A DNA stretch of 64,000 nt from Calamus simplicifolius (lineage: Eukaryota; Streptophyta; Magnoliopsida; Arecales; Arecaceae): positions 289,736-353,735 of the forward strand of contig UESW01004416.1 of assembly GCA_900491605.1 (NCBI GenBank), given 5' to 3'. The number at the start of each line of letters is the position of its first letter. Positions within the stretch are counted from its first letter, which is position 1. A program made the position numbers and the translations under genes. A model generated the notes under the pieces. It saw only the letters and a list, made by a program, of their open reading frames with translations, did no database searches and was not told where the DNA came from. This document shows positions 21,286 to 33,542 of the stretch, piece after piece.

Positions 21286-22750
21286 ACTTGTTCGTATGAA
21301 ACACAGGTGACTCAAAATTTGTTCGTTTAAGTCTTCCTCAAGAAAAACCAACATGACGCGATTTTGGAGGGCCGTGACTGATCGGACCTCTTTGGGCAGT
21401 GGCCACCGGAATTTGAGTAAAAAGCTGTAGTCCTTGTTTGTTGGATTCAGGATGCCTGTTGGGGTGATTAAGTGTGATGCCGTAAAGTCCCTCGGGAGGT
21501 TAAAAAAAAAAAGGGTGAGTGATTTATAATTGTTAAAGCAAAAAAAATAAAATATCAATAGAATTTGTTTTGAACTGTGATAATTTTGGTGTGAATTTTG
21601 TTCTTTATACCATATTGTAATGACACACGGGATTTCAAAAATGAATCCTATTGATATTTTATCTTTTTTACTTTAACAATTATAAATCACTCAATCTCTT
21701 TTTAAGAGCCATGCATTAGCTGGAAGTACAGAGCCAGAAGCTAAGTGTCACACAGAGCAAAGTGCTATATCTATAGAATAGATGAGAACCATCTTTTAAA
21801 CCTATGGGAGTTATCTCTAGAATCTGCTTGCCTGGTGGTTGCCTTTGACGATCAGGACGTTCCCTCTTTAAAGAAGGGTAGATTATGATGCCCGTAAAGT
21901 CCCCAAGTGGTTTATAATTGTTAAAGCAAAATTGACAAAATAACAATAGGATTTGTTTTTGAACTGTGATGATTCAAGTTGGTGTGAACTTTATTCTTCT
22001 TACTTTCTTTTAATGAAACAAATCCATACTGTGGGCCTGAATCGTTACATTAACCATCGATAAAAGTCCTATTCTAGATGTCAAATTCTTTCCTTCCTCA
22101 CTTGCTCTACCTTTTAACTTTGTTTAGCAATGATCTTATAGCAAAGTCGATCTAAGGTTTAAAGCCGATTAACCATCGTAACCAACCGACCACCATCGAA
22201 ATTCATGTCATCTATCCTAGTTAGTACACGCCGTTGATGGCCACCAGAGCTTTGGCATCAAAGACCCTCTTCATTCCCTTGATTCCTTGATCTTGCCCAA
22301 ACAATCATCCTGTTTCCTTAAAATATCACTATTAGATGATTATCTTGAATTGTTGGTTTGGCTATAGATGTATTTATCTTATAAAAGGTTGGTATTTATT
22401 CTGCTATGTCAATTTTATTGACTTTTTAGATATGGCCGCTGTATATATATTATTTATATTATAATATCTTTTGCTCAAGCATATTTTAATTATATTAAAC
22501 TTTTTATTGACATATTCATGATGATAATTATAGAAGGTTTACTGGTTTTTTTAGCTCATTCCCTTCATTTTTATTATTTTGCAAAAGATGAGGATGAAGC
22601 CTCAACTACTATATCAGAATTTTGGAATGGTTTTTGGGAGTGAGGATAGTTGGACATTTATTTTCATTTTGTATTGATCAATTAAAAAGAAAGATAAAAA
22701 ATTAATAATATGATATAAAAATGAAGAGTGGATCGTCCTCTTTCTAACCT
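21286..22750. other. Unassigned AT-rich region between Copia-3 and Copia-2
   Basis: No gene recognised. It holds a hairpin repeat at 21516-21692 and a further partial copy of its arm at 21886-22000, preceded in both cases by GATGC(C)CGTAAAGTCCC. From about 22000 to 22750 I see only AT-rich single-copy-looking sequence. Confidence 0.5.
21516..21692. repeat. MITE-like inverted repeat
   Basis: Arms at 21516-21561 and 21648-21692 are near-perfect inverted copies of about 45 bp (GAGTGATTTATAATTGTTAA against TTAACAATTATAAATCACTC). They enclose an 86-bp loop. The size and AT content fit a small non-autonomous element or a fold-back repeat. Confidence 0.7.
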
Positions 22751-23434
22751 TGGAGCATAGCACGCATTCGGCCAGCCCTAAGTCGTGTGGAGATGCGGAA
22801 GCGAGATGATATCCCTGCTAAATTTCTGCAGCAGAATTTTGGATCTTGATCTTAGTAATCTTCCTAGATTGATTAGCAACTAGGATTTTTCTTGGTTTCT
22901 TGCGCCCCAAGATTGTAAGAGAGGGTCGTGGCCTCTCTTCTTCCTCACGTGAACCTTCAGATCTGATCCAGAGAATCAAGAGACGCTGCCCAAGGAGAAG
23001 GTATTGCTAGGGTTTCTTCCTTCTCCTTTCTTGAGAGGCGGCTCCAAGAAGATGGCTAGGGCAGAGATGACAGCAATAAAACCCTAGAAACCTAGGGCAT
23101 CTATATGAGAAAGAGAGGAGGAGGAGAGAAGGGATAACTTATTCTAGGGAGAAAAGGGTTTCTTTCATTTTCTATAATCATCATCGTTACATGACTATAT
23201 AACCCGTCCCCATGACGGCCACCAAAATAAAACCAGCACCACACATGAACCGGTGCCTTATTATATGGATAATAAACCCTAAAAACTCCCTTGGACCAAC
23301 CCACACCTTGGGCCCAAACTCAGCCCAATGATAGACTAGCCCCCTCAGACCCAACAACCTGGGCTTTAACCCTGTGGAGCCTACAAACCTCCACCCTAGG
23401 ATTTAAGCTTTGGAGTACCACACCAGGCTCTACA
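22750..23434 (-). repeat. Copia-2 3' LTR (left edge approximate)
   Basis: Ends ...GGCTCTACA beside the purine tract, so the element-sense start is TGTAGAGCCTGGTGTGG, close to TGTTGGGCCTGGTGTGG of Copia-1. A TTATATAG promoter-like TATA (minus strand, near 23200) lies inside. The other end could not be placed because no second LTR is present. Confidence 0.7.
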
Positions 23435-26400
23435 ATCTCCACCTTGGTGCTTCAAAGCTGCTGAAAAATTTGCACATTCCCTTATACCCATCAGTGTCAC
23501 ACATGAGAGAAAGCTATCCCGTGGAAGAGTCTTCGTAAGTGCATCTGCCTGGTTCTTCTTTGTATAAACTTTTACCAGCTCCACTTCACCTTCTTCCACC
23601 AATTCTCTGATCCTGTGATACCTCACATCTATATGCTTTGTGCGTGCATGATAGATTGAGTTCTGAGCCAACTGCAGGGCAGTCTGACTATCACTGTATA
23701 ACAATACTGTACCCTGCTTCACCCCCATTTTCATGATGAGTCTCTTCACCAAAGAGCCTCCTTGGCAGCCTCTGTAATCCCTATATACTCAGCTTCTGTT
23801 GTAGACAAAGCTGTAATAGGTTGAAGGGTTGATCTCCAAAAAATTAATCCACCATACATGCTGAACACATACCCTGTGGTAGATCTTCTTGTATCCAGAT
23901 CACCTGCAAAATTTGCATCCACAAATCCTTCCAATGGACCTAATGACTTACTTGGGATATTAAATTTCTCCTTAGATCCATCTTGCTGCCCAAAAATTAG
24001 ACCAAGTCCACGAGTTCCCTGAAGGTACCTCAAAATCCACTGAGTGCCTTCCAGTGCTCCTTCCTGGGTTCGCCATGAATCTGCTCACCTGGCTCACTGC
24101 ATATGCTATGTCAGGCCTGCAACACACCATAGCATACATAATGCTGCCCACGGCACTGGCATATGGAACTCTTTCCATGTACTCTTTCTCTTCATCTGTC
24201 TGGGGGTTCTGTAACTTAGAAAGAGACATGTGACTAGCCAAAGGTGTTCCAACTGGTTTGGCCTTATCCATCCCAACCTCTCCAACACCTTATGAATATA
24301 TCCACCCAATGACAAGTGTAGAATTCCCTGGTCCTATCTCTGTAAATTTCCATCCCAAGTTCTTCTTAGCTGACCCCAAATCCTTTATTTCAAATTCTGT
24401 TGATAATGCATATTTCAGTCTATTCACTGCTTCAACACTCCTGCTGGCAATGAGCATATCATCCACATACAGAAGGAGATACAGTGCATCATCCTCATCC
24501 ACATCTTTCACATAGACACAAGTATCATGTTCACATCTAGAAAATCCAAGGCCCAAAATAAAAGTGTCAAACCTTTTGTACCACTGACGGGGTGACTGCT
24601 TCAAACCATAGAGCGATTTCTTTAGTAGACACACTTTTTCTTCCAATCCAATTCCTTGAAACCCTCTGGTTGCTTCATGTATATCCTCTCCTCTAGACTC
24701 CCATGTAAGAAAGCCGTCTTCATGTCCATCTGCTGCAACTCCATACCATGTTGTGCTAGAGAGATAACAACACACGAATTGAAGCATGACGTACCACTGG
24801 AGAGAATACCTCTGTGTAGTCCACTCCCTCTCTCTGTGAGAACCCCTTAGCAACAAGCCTTGCTTTGTATCTGACTCCACCTTTCTGAAGGTGCCTCCTT
24901 CTTTGTGAACACCCATTTTGAACCAATGGCCTGAGCATCTCTAGGTAGATCCACTAGCTGCCATGTCTTGTTCTTTTCCAGGGACTCCATCTCCTCCATC
25001 ATGGCCTGCATCCATGAGTCTCTTTCTGAACTTTCCATGGCTTCTTGGAAGGTCTCTGGATCTTCATTTGCAATGATTAGAGCATAGAAAATCATGTCAT
25101 CAATGCGATACCGAGCAGGTTTGATGATGGTACGCTTTGCCCTGTGTAGTGCCACACCCCTTTGATCATCTCTCAAAGCTGAAGTGTGTGACTCCACCTG
25201 CACCTCCTTTTGGATTGATGGCTCTTCTGGCTGATCCTTTACATGTATTGAAACATTCATACCAAACTCCACCTCAAAAGAAGCATGTTTTGAAGTAGAA
25301 GTAGAAGGTACATCACCTGTCAGTCAATGCTATCCACTGCTGTCCTGTTCAGCCTTTTCAGCTCCATCTGCAATCTCTGACCTCTTCAAGATGCTCTTCT
25401 CATCAAAAATAATGTCTCTACTGATGATACACTTCTATGAATCTGAACTCCATAGCAAATAGCCTTTAACTCCCTGTGGATACCCGATGAAGATCAGCCT
25501 TTGTGATTTTGGGTCCAGCTTGCTCCTTTCAGTTGCCTCCACATGTGCATAGGCTGGGCAACCAAAAATCCTTAGGTGTCCAAGCTCCACCTTCTTTCCA
25601 CTCCAGATCTTCTCTGGAATGCCTCCATCAAGTTTTCTATTAGGGGACCTGTTAACAAAAAAACCAGAGAACATAATTGCATCACCCAAAAGACCTTGGG
25701 CAGTGATGCCTGTAGCCTCAAACACCTAGCCTTTCTGCCAATGTACGATTCATCCTCTCTGCCACACCATTCTGCTGGGGAGTCATCCTTACTGTGTAAT
25801 GGCGTTGGATCCCATTTTCCTCACAGTAGCTTCTGAATTCATTGCTTGTATACTCCCCTCCATTGTCAGATCTCAAACACTTCACCGGTTTTCCTGTCTC
25901 CTTTTCAACACCAACTCTCCAAGCTTTAAACCGGGTAAATACCTCTGATTTTTCTCTTATCAGATATACCCATACCTTCCTGGAGTAGTCATCAATGAAA
26001 GTTAAAAAATACTTAGCCCCACCTCTGGCTGACACAGGGGCCGGTCCCCATACATCTGAGTGAACTAATTCCAGAATACCTTCACTCTGCTTGGAACTGC
26101 TGGCAAAATCTTACCCTATGTTGTTTGCCATAAATACAGGGCTCACAGATGTCATTATCCTCCTTCTTAAGTGATGAATCAGACCTCTTTTGCTGAGTTC
26201 TATAAGCCCTTTATCACTCATGTGTCCCATTCGATAGTGCCACAGTTTATAGACCAACTGTTCCTTCTGTGCCGCTGCTAGCACCTCTGCACCATCTATG
26301 GCCACTGAGCCTTCCATCTGATAGAGATTATTTTCCAACCTTCTCCCTTTCATTACCATTAATGCACCCTTGGTTATCCTCAAACATCCACTCCCCGGCT

Positions 26401-27262
26401 GGCTTCCAAAAGCATACCCATGCTCTCCAGGTAGCCCAAAGAAATTAGATTCTTCTTCAACTCCGGGACATGTTTGACATTGGTTAAAGTCCTTATAACC
26501 CCATCATACATCCTCACCCTTATGCTTCCAACTCCAGCAACCTTACAAGGATGATTATCACCAAGGCATACACTCCCTCCATCATTCTTCATAAGTTGCA
26601 AACCACTCCCTATGCGAAGTATAATGGTGAGAACATACTGAGTCAAGTGTCCAACAACTATCACACTTCTTGGTCCCATCTGAAACTACCAGTACATCAT
26701 CTTCACTGTCTTCAGATGAATTTGCACCACCATTGCTGGCTGAACCTCCCTTGGAAATGTCCTTCCCCTTCTCATTCTTCAGAAGTGGGCAATTTCTCTT
26801 CAGATGACCAATCTGATGACACTTGTAACACTTCCATGCTTTTGCTTGCCTCGAGACTTAGATCTGCCTTTGGACTTGCCTCTAACCTTTTCCCAAGGTC
26901 TTCCTTGCCTCTCATTCACAGCAAGTACCTCTGTGTTAGAGTTTCCCATGCGAATCTTTTCTCTTTGCTGGTTTGATCTCAGCACCCCCACAACCTCTTC
27001 ATAATTCAGGGTCTCCTTCCCATACACCAAGGTTGTAATCAGACCATCATAGGAACTGGGTAGCGAACACAACAAGATGAGGGTCTTGTCTTCTTCATCA
27101 ATCTTCACATCAAGGCTCATCACCTCTGAGCACACTTGATTGAATTTCTGAATATGGGCCACAAGATCTCCTCCCTCAGGCATTCTCAAGCTGTACAACT
27201 GTTTCTTCAACCACAACTTGTTTGTCATACTCTTTTCCATGTAAGTGTTCTCTAAAGTTTCC
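23435..27262 (-). pseudogene. Copia-2 gag-pol remnant, many frameshifts
   Basis: Reading from 27262 down: gag from residue-equivalent about 90 onward (MEKSMTNKLWLKKQLYSLRM), a degraded zinc-knuckle region near 26810, protease region near 26650, pre-integrase RMGHMSDKGLIELSKRGL, integrase core with RSDNGGEY and GVAERMNR near 25900-25750, RT with YVDDMLIAS near 24450, and RNase H with TTEAEYIGIT and VYTKKNQADALTK near 23500. At least nine changes of frame or stops separate these. Similarity to Copia-1 is clear along the whole length, so this is an older copy of a related element. Confidence 0.9.
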
Positions 27263-27263
27263 N
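27263..27263. other. Single ambiguous base (N) at a sequence junction
   Basis: The only non-ACGT base in the window. Left of it the sequence is Copia-2 gag; right of it is glucanase copy 2, seven codons or so before the expected stop. Both sides are cut off in mid-gene exactly here, which is what an artificial join would look like. Confidence 0.95.
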
Positions 27264-28419
27264 ATTGGGTAGACAGGTTGCTTATCTGGGTAGAATAGTC
27301 CCCAGTTTTGTTCTATCCCTGCATCCTTCTGGTTCTCGTTGAACATGGCAAATATGTAAGTCTCTATAGCCCTTCCAGATCTCTTAGGTGTTCCTTGACC
27401 AACATGGCTGATCAAATTCTGGTTATAAGTCCTTGCATTGTCCACCGATGCAGCGGTACCACCAGCCGATGGCCAGCCACTCTCTGAGACTACTACTTCC
27501 ACATTAGAGCCTCCCACCTTCTCTAACGCCGAGTAAACTGCATCAACTGTTGCATCAAAGAGGTTCTGATAGCCGAATTGCCCATCCTGTACTACAGTTC
27601 CAGGGGAAGTAAACAAGGCATACTCTATCGTGTTGTCCTTCATGTCACCGGTGTAACTGAAGTAGGGATACACATTTACCAGAAGTGGTGATCCATTGCT
27701 AGCCAAAAAATTAACAATTGGCCCCAAGTACTGCGATGCATCAGAAGAGAAAGCACCAGCTGAGGGAGGGTATGGTACCCCAAGGACATCTGACGAACTG
27801 AAGTTGAAACTTTAATTTGGTCTTGTAGTCCACTGGCTGACAGAGAAGACTGGATGTTATTCATGGCAGGAAGCAAATATCCAGCCCGAGCTAAGTCTCC
27901 AGGTATCACTTCGTTGCCAACTGCAATATATCGAAATGAAACATCTGGATAGGCCTTTATGTTGTTTTGGACCCAGTCACTTGCTGCTGTGGGATCAGAG
28001 GCTAATCTTTGGAGATCGTCTTGTGGGACGTCTACAATGAGTTGAATGTTGGATCCTCTAAGCGCTTCAAGAGTGGGTTGATCTGGATCATAGATTCTCA
28101 TCCCTCCAATGTTGTTAGATTTATAGAGATCCACTACCTCATTTGGTTGGGGTAGGTTGTCTCCGTTTCTTCCATAACAAACACCAATGGAATGCACACC
28201 TGAAACAAAGTAAGTAATTGTTCATCCGTATGTATGTCTTGGAACTTCCAAGTTGCATAAGCTAAGCCAACATAGCATAGATTGGCTGCAGGAAATTTTG
28301 GCTTTGGCCAAATGAAGAACTGAAATTGGATACACTTAAATTCAAGTTACCGGTCGTTCTTTTTCAACATCTCATATTTAAAGGTCGAACCAGCTGACGT
28401 AACTTTCTTTTCGCAGGGT

Positions 28420-29950
28420 GTTATTAGAGCTCTATATCTTTTAGTAATTACAGGGGAGATAGTACTTGCACCCACTTGTACTAGCTTATATCGGTTTTCT
28501 TATGATCTAACTGGCCCATATATATTTCAAATGGATTAAATTCTTGACCTATGCTTGACAAAAATATTTCTTTTCAGACAGAATTAGTTTGTTATCTGTT
28601 TGCTCATGCTTTGTTTTGAAAGCTAGGACAGATGAAAGTCCAGCTGAAATTACAAGGTGAAGTTAAAACTCAAGTCACGGATATTAAAACGAATCAACCA
28701 GGAACTGGAAAGAATGGCAGGGTAAAATAATGACCATATGGTTATCCAAGTTCTTGTCTCACTCTTGATAGTGATAACTTTCTAAATGAAAAGAGAAACT
28801 CGTAGTGCAAGATATGAAAAGTCTGCACCATCTAGGGTGGCAAGAGTGAATCACAAACTATGAACTTGAACAACTGAAGCCAAACAAAATAAACTGATAA
28901 ATTATATAGATAAACTAATAACAACCACATAAACCTAAAGTTGTTGCTATTTTTCTAGTCCACCTGGCTGATCAAACGGGATCCAGTCTTTGCCATTGAG
29001 CCGGTTTCAGTGTCTTTGCATGGCCTCCCCCAAAGCTCTACCAGGTCAAGACATTAGCTTTACATGAAAATTTTCCTCTCATGGACGTGCCTAGCTAGTT
29101 GCAATGTTGCAAATGATCCTACCAATATATGAGCAATTTGTGCTAGACTTGCTAAGTAGCTTTGTTCAAGCTAACTAGCTTAAGGAAAGCCATCAGAGCC
29201 ATGCTAATTACGTGTACAGCTGATAAACGGGTGGCTCAAGTAGTAGTTTAACTTGCAAGAATAAGCACAGCCTTTGGACGCTATCAGTATGCAACTGATG
29301 TCTTTTAACAGTTCTCAGGTCAAACCGCAAGAATAGCTATGGTCAGCCCAAGCTAAACTCGAACACCTCTATTGACTTGAAGCTGTTGAGCCATACCGAA
29401 ACGGTTCAAGGCCTAGCTTGTTTCTGCCCATGCCTTATTGGCAGCAGCGGCAAAAATAAAATGACATGAGAGCATGGCTCAAATCCAATACGAAATAGAT
29501 GGATTTGGATTGATGTTAAGTAGGTTTGTATCGTAAATGCGTAGATATGACTATGATATGGAATAATCATGTCATATCATGGGTCAATCCACCAATCTGA
29601 ATATATGATCGATTTAAAACTCATTTTGTTTACTACATATTAAGTAGGTGATGTTAAATGAATCGGATCACATATTGTGTTAAGCAGGATATGACTATTT
29701 ATATTTAATGAGTCATATCATGTCAATTCAATATAATTTATCTATTAAATGAATTACTCGTATAATAACTGTATCATGTTCATATCGATGCCTACACTAT
29801 CATACCTTAGTTTTGATACAGTATGTATACGATACAAATATGACACAAAAACATAAATTATCACCATACTCGGTTAAGGCCTAGGTTATATTATATGGAT
29901 TTTCTAACGTATGAATACATGTATGTATGTAAGTACAAAAAGCATGTATA
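28420..29950. other. Extra intron sequence in glucanase copy 2
   Basis: About 1.5 kb inside the copy-2 intron has no counterpart in copy 1. Flanking intron parts still match (near 28200-28410, and the GA tract at 29980-30010). No transposon protein, terminal repeat or target duplication is visible, so its origin is unknown. Confidence 0.6.
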
Positions 29951-29952
29951 AA

Positions 29953-29974
29953 AGATAGATAGATAGATAGATAG

Positions 29975-30010
<36 letters not shown>
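29953..30010. repeat. (GATA)n and (GA)n microsatellite at the intron donor, copy 2
   Basis: About six GATA units followed by about 15 GA units, directly beside the intron donor of copy 2. The GA part is shared with copy 1 at the same position. Confidence 0.88.
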
Positions 30011-30012
<2 letters not shown>

Positions 30013-30087
30013 ACTTATTGGGATTGCTACGAGAACGCCAAGGAATAATGCTGTCACAGCCGTGGAAACAATAATTTGGTTTGCCAT

Positions 30088-30672
30088 AGATGGTAGCTCT
30101 ACTAAAGAATATTTCCCTAGATCGAACTAGAATGCCTTGGATGTATCACAGATGTACAGGTACTTACTCCCTATACATAAGGGCTTGGGACGTGTCCTTT
30201 GGTCCATTTTTCCACAGAAATTATAGTTCCACTATTGTAGTTTCGTTTGGTCCATTTTTCCATAGAAATTCTAGTTCCACTGTTGTAGTGGCTTATAACT
30301 GGCATATGACAAAGTCAAGTTCGTTCCACAACCAATTTGTCCATTCATCAAGACTGGTCCAGCTGACTTCTAATAAATTTTTGCGCGGAAACGTAGCTTA
30401 ATATATATCGTGCGGTGCTGCCCTACTTTTCGTTGTATTTGTCCATTTTACCTGTTTTCTTGAAGATTTTCCAATACGAAATTGTTCTCTATGATGATTG
30501 ACTGGATCTTCTCTTTTGTTTTTGGCCGACAGTATTTCCAACTTGATTGGTCTTTGTTTACCACTGGTTTGTTATATTACTCTCTCTCTCCTCATTTGTT
30601 CTCCATGCTTAACACGGTTAGAAAGAACGTTTTTATTACGATCTTTGAGAATAAAAGGTGATAGAAGACTTA
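30088..30672 (-). promoter_or_regulatory. Upstream region of glucanase copy 2 with a 48-bp tandem duplication
   Basis: Matches the region upstream of copy 1 (12394 to about 12900) over most of its length. A 48-bp stretch starting TTTGGTCCATTTTTCCA is present twice, at 30198-30245 and 30246-30292, but only once in copy 1. Homology stops near 30672, where the truncated Copia-4 LTR begins. Confidence 0.75.
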
Positions 30673-30674
30673 GA

Positions 30675-31238
30675 ACGCTCGCCAGTGAGTTTTCGAAAAT
30701 TACGCAAACGCTCGAGCATTCCGCAATGGTTCCATCTTTTCTTCGTTTCAAGAGGAACGATAACATAAGAAAATTTAAATCTTAAAAGATTTATTTATTT
30801 TAGAGAAGATCCTGTTGCTGCAAATCCTTGGAGTTATCCTTGGAGCTGAGAGTCTATCTGCTTGGAGTTGGGAGTTTGTCTCCTGTTGCTGCAAGCGCTG
30901 TTTGGAGTTGGGAGTTAGTCTCAATCTGTTTGTCTCAACCTAATGAAAGCTACTAGCGGTAAAAAGTATATTTAACTATTTTATTGTTATATTTTATTTG
31001 AACATCTGAAAATTATTGGGTTTGCCACCCGATCGTGCTCGCGGTAGGAGGTATCTTGAGGACAAATCGCCAACAATCCGCACGAGGGGCGAAAACTTGT
31101 CCTTAGGACAATGTCTAACACGCCTCGACCAGTTTGATTCCTTTTAACTTTAGTTTATATTTTGAATTTAAATTTTAGATTAATTTTCTAGCATTTTCTA
31201 GAAAGGATTTTTCAAAAATCAAAACAATTTTTCTAACA
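30675..31238 (+). repeat. Copia-4 5' LTR, truncated at its 5' end
   Basis: Matches 60810-61499 (for example CTCGCCAGTGAGTTT near the start, and the TTGGAGTTGGGAGT repeats), ending TTTTTCTAACA. Compared with the 3' LTR, about 110-120 bp at the start, several internal segments and the TA repeat are missing. Confidence 0.85.
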
Positions 31239-31588
31239 GCCAAGGACAAGTTTTTCCTATCATTAGAAATTGCTAGATTTTATTATAAGTAATTTTATTT
31301 TTTTAAAAAGGAGTTTTGAATTTAAAATTAAAAATTAAAATTCAAATTTGAAATTCAAATTTTGAAAAAAAAAATTTGAAACTCAAATTCAAAATTGACT
31401 TATTTGAGTTAATTTTTGCTTAGTGGTTTCATTATAATTGCAAGTAGTTTCTAGATTTAATTCTTTTGAATTAAATTTAAAATCTAGAAATATCTGAAAA
31501 AATCACCAATTTAAAAATTTAAATTATAAAGCTAAATCTTTAATTTTTTTTGTTGTGCAGAACGCATTAAGCAACAAATTTACTTAAA

Positions 31589-32463
31589 ATGGGTTCTGAT
31601 GATCTTAGTGCAATTAAACCTAAAAAATTCAATGGATTATTCTTTAGGAGGTGGCAAAGTCAAGTAAAACTGGCTTACCACTTTAGGTTTATTTTCTGCC
31701 ATAGAATTATCAGATCCCAAATCTAACACTCAATAAGATTCTTCTAGTATAGTTGATACCTCATCTTCATCAAAAACATCCCAAGAAATAGATTTTCATT
31801 GTAGATATAGAATTTTAAGTGCCCTATCTGATAATCTTTGTGATGTCTACCTTCCTACTAAAACTGCTAAGGAACTATGGGATGCTCTTGAGGCTGAATA
31901 TGGGATGTTGATGCTGGTGTAGATAGATTCATTATCTCAAAATTTAGAAAGTACATAATAGTAGATTCCAAACCCATTAGTATTCAAATTCATGAATTCC
32001 AAGATTTTCTTAGAAAGTCAAAATTGACTGGCTATAGTTTTTCTGAAAACTATAAGGTTCCAAGCCTTAGTAGATGCCCTTCCACCATCTTGGTCATCCT
32101 TTGCTCGAGAGCTAAGTCATAAGCAAGGTAGCTTGACCCTAACAGAAGTGATTAACTCTATTAGGATTGAATAAGAACACCAGCTTAAGCTCAATCAAAA
32201 TCAAAAGACCGACTTGGACCTAAAATCCATCTGACCGAGTCAAATCCAACTCCAAATCAATTCAAACCTAAGGGAAAGAATTTTAAGAAGAAGAAATTTC
32301 AATTTAGATCCAACCAATCATACAAACCTCCTCAGAACAGATCAAATCAGAACCGACCGAATCAGAAGTCAAAAAATTATAAAGGCACGTTCTACTTTGT
32401 ATGCGGAAGGACAAATCATATGGCGAAGGACTGCTACACCGAAAGACTGAACCATTGAGGAAA
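31589..32463 (+). pseudogene. Copia-4 gag
   Basis: Starts MGSDDLSAIKPKKFNG, the usual beginning of Copia gag. It continues in shifting frames through LPTKTAKELWDALEAEYG, FRKYIIVDSKPISIQIHEF and ALVDALPPSW to a zinc knuckle CFVCGRTNHMAKDCY (first position read as F-V-C-G). Several stops and frameshifts are present (for example near 31690-31750). It ends where the Gypsy element inserted; the reading resumes at 42067. Confidence 0.82.
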
Positions 32464-32468
32464 TCATC

Positions 32469-33542
32469 TGATAAACACATAAATAATTAATATTAAACCT
32501 ATTAATTAATAATTTAACGTACCTATTATTATTTAATATTTTAATATTTTATATAATATTTTAGGAAAAACCTTATCAACTTAAAGAGCTTGATTTTAGG
32601 AATTTAATGACGCAAACAGCACCCAAATCGGATTTAAGATGAGCCCGAATTGATTTTTTATTGATTTATCCGTTCAGCATGCATTTTAAAGCAAAGTCGG
32701 CAAACCCAGTGCCGACTTCATCGTCTTCTCAGCAGATTTCTATTTTCTCTCAGCCGATTCATTCAAATTCAAATCTTTTCTCCATCAATTAAGGAATAAA
32801 TTGGATAGAAAGTTATCAAATTGAATGAATTAAATTCATCTTGAAGGAATTTAGATTTTATTCACGATTTATTCGGATTTTCTCCGTGCGCTCGCGTCCT
32901 CTGTTTTGGCAACGCCGCGTCTTCACCGCATCTGGGCTTCTACAAATAGCAGCAGAGGGAGGAGGGAAGTCCATTTAGAGCACTGCATTCAGGAGGATCT
33001 ATCTGTTCGTCCAAAGATCTGCTCTATTCCAGGCCGTGGAGAAATTCTATTCCAGCCGTGAGGATCTTCCCCGTTCCATCCGTGGAGGCTACTGTTCCCA
33101 AGAGACTCTGTTTACATCCATCCGTGGAGGCTGATTGTTTCGCGATTCGGGAGGCACATGCAGAGGAGGAACAAAGACTTCATCCCATCTTTGGTTTGGT
33201 GTAGAGATAATTTATTGCTTTCTTATTGCCTTTTTAATGTCATGACTTTTTAATTTATATAAAATAAAGTTTCTGTTTAATTATTATTAAATTATATTTA
33301 AATGAAAATAATTTTAGACTGATCTATACTTAAAAGGGACGGGCCGTGATCTACGGGTACGGGCCGTGCTCTTATAAGATAGACCATATCTTGATTATTT
33401 TGCACTACTAATTATCTATTTAGTTAAATTTATAAATTTATTTCAAAATAATCGCTAGAGTCCCTATGGAATCGATCCCTTACTCTCACTATTCTAATAG
33501 TGAAATTAAGGTGTTTTAATCGTTGTGCTACGATACGCATCA
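32469..33542 (+). repeat. Gypsy 5' LTR (1074 bp)
   Basis: Matches 40957-42061 with scattered changes and small indels. The right copy has an extra segment near 41503-41525 (GTGCCGTGGCACGGGG). Confidence 0.93.

Larger units (their letters stand above)
22750..27262 (-). mobile_element. Copia-2: decayed relative of Copia-1, 5' end missing
   Basis: A minus-strand Copia element of the same family type as Copia-1. The 3' LTR occupies roughly 22750-23434 (left edge not resolved). The purine tract (plus-strand ATCTCCACCTTGG) begins at 23435, as in Copia-1. Coding remnants fill 23450-27262. The element has no 5' LTR, leader or gag N-terminus; it stops inside gag at the ambiguous base 27263, beyond which the sequence is glucanase. 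Confidence 0.88.
27264..30087 (-). pseudogene. Glucan endo-1,3-beta-glucosidase (GH17), copy 2, frameshifted and 3'-truncated
   Basis: Second copy of the beta-1,3-glucanase gene, same strand as copy 1. Exon 1 (30087-30015, 73 nt) encodes the signal peptide MANQIIVSTAVTALFLGVLV. The phase-1 intron (GT at 30014, AG before 28199) is 1815 bp against 288 bp in copy 1. Exon 2 runs from 28199 to the N at 27263. The mature enzyme starts HSIGVCYGRNGDNLPQPNEV. The two catalytic glutamates are present in VGNEVIPGD and VSESGWPSAGG. One base is missing near 27791 relative to copy 1, shifting the frame after STSV. The C-terminus stops at KQPVYP where the sequence becomes Copia-2, so the last residues and the stop codon are absent. 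Except for that lesion and end it is in better condition than copy 1. Confidence 0.9.

Noticed and set aside
30498..30785. Plus-strand frame upstream of glucanase copy 2
   Set aside because: It crosses the border between the duplicated glucanase upstream region and the truncated Copia-4 LTR, so it is not one gene.
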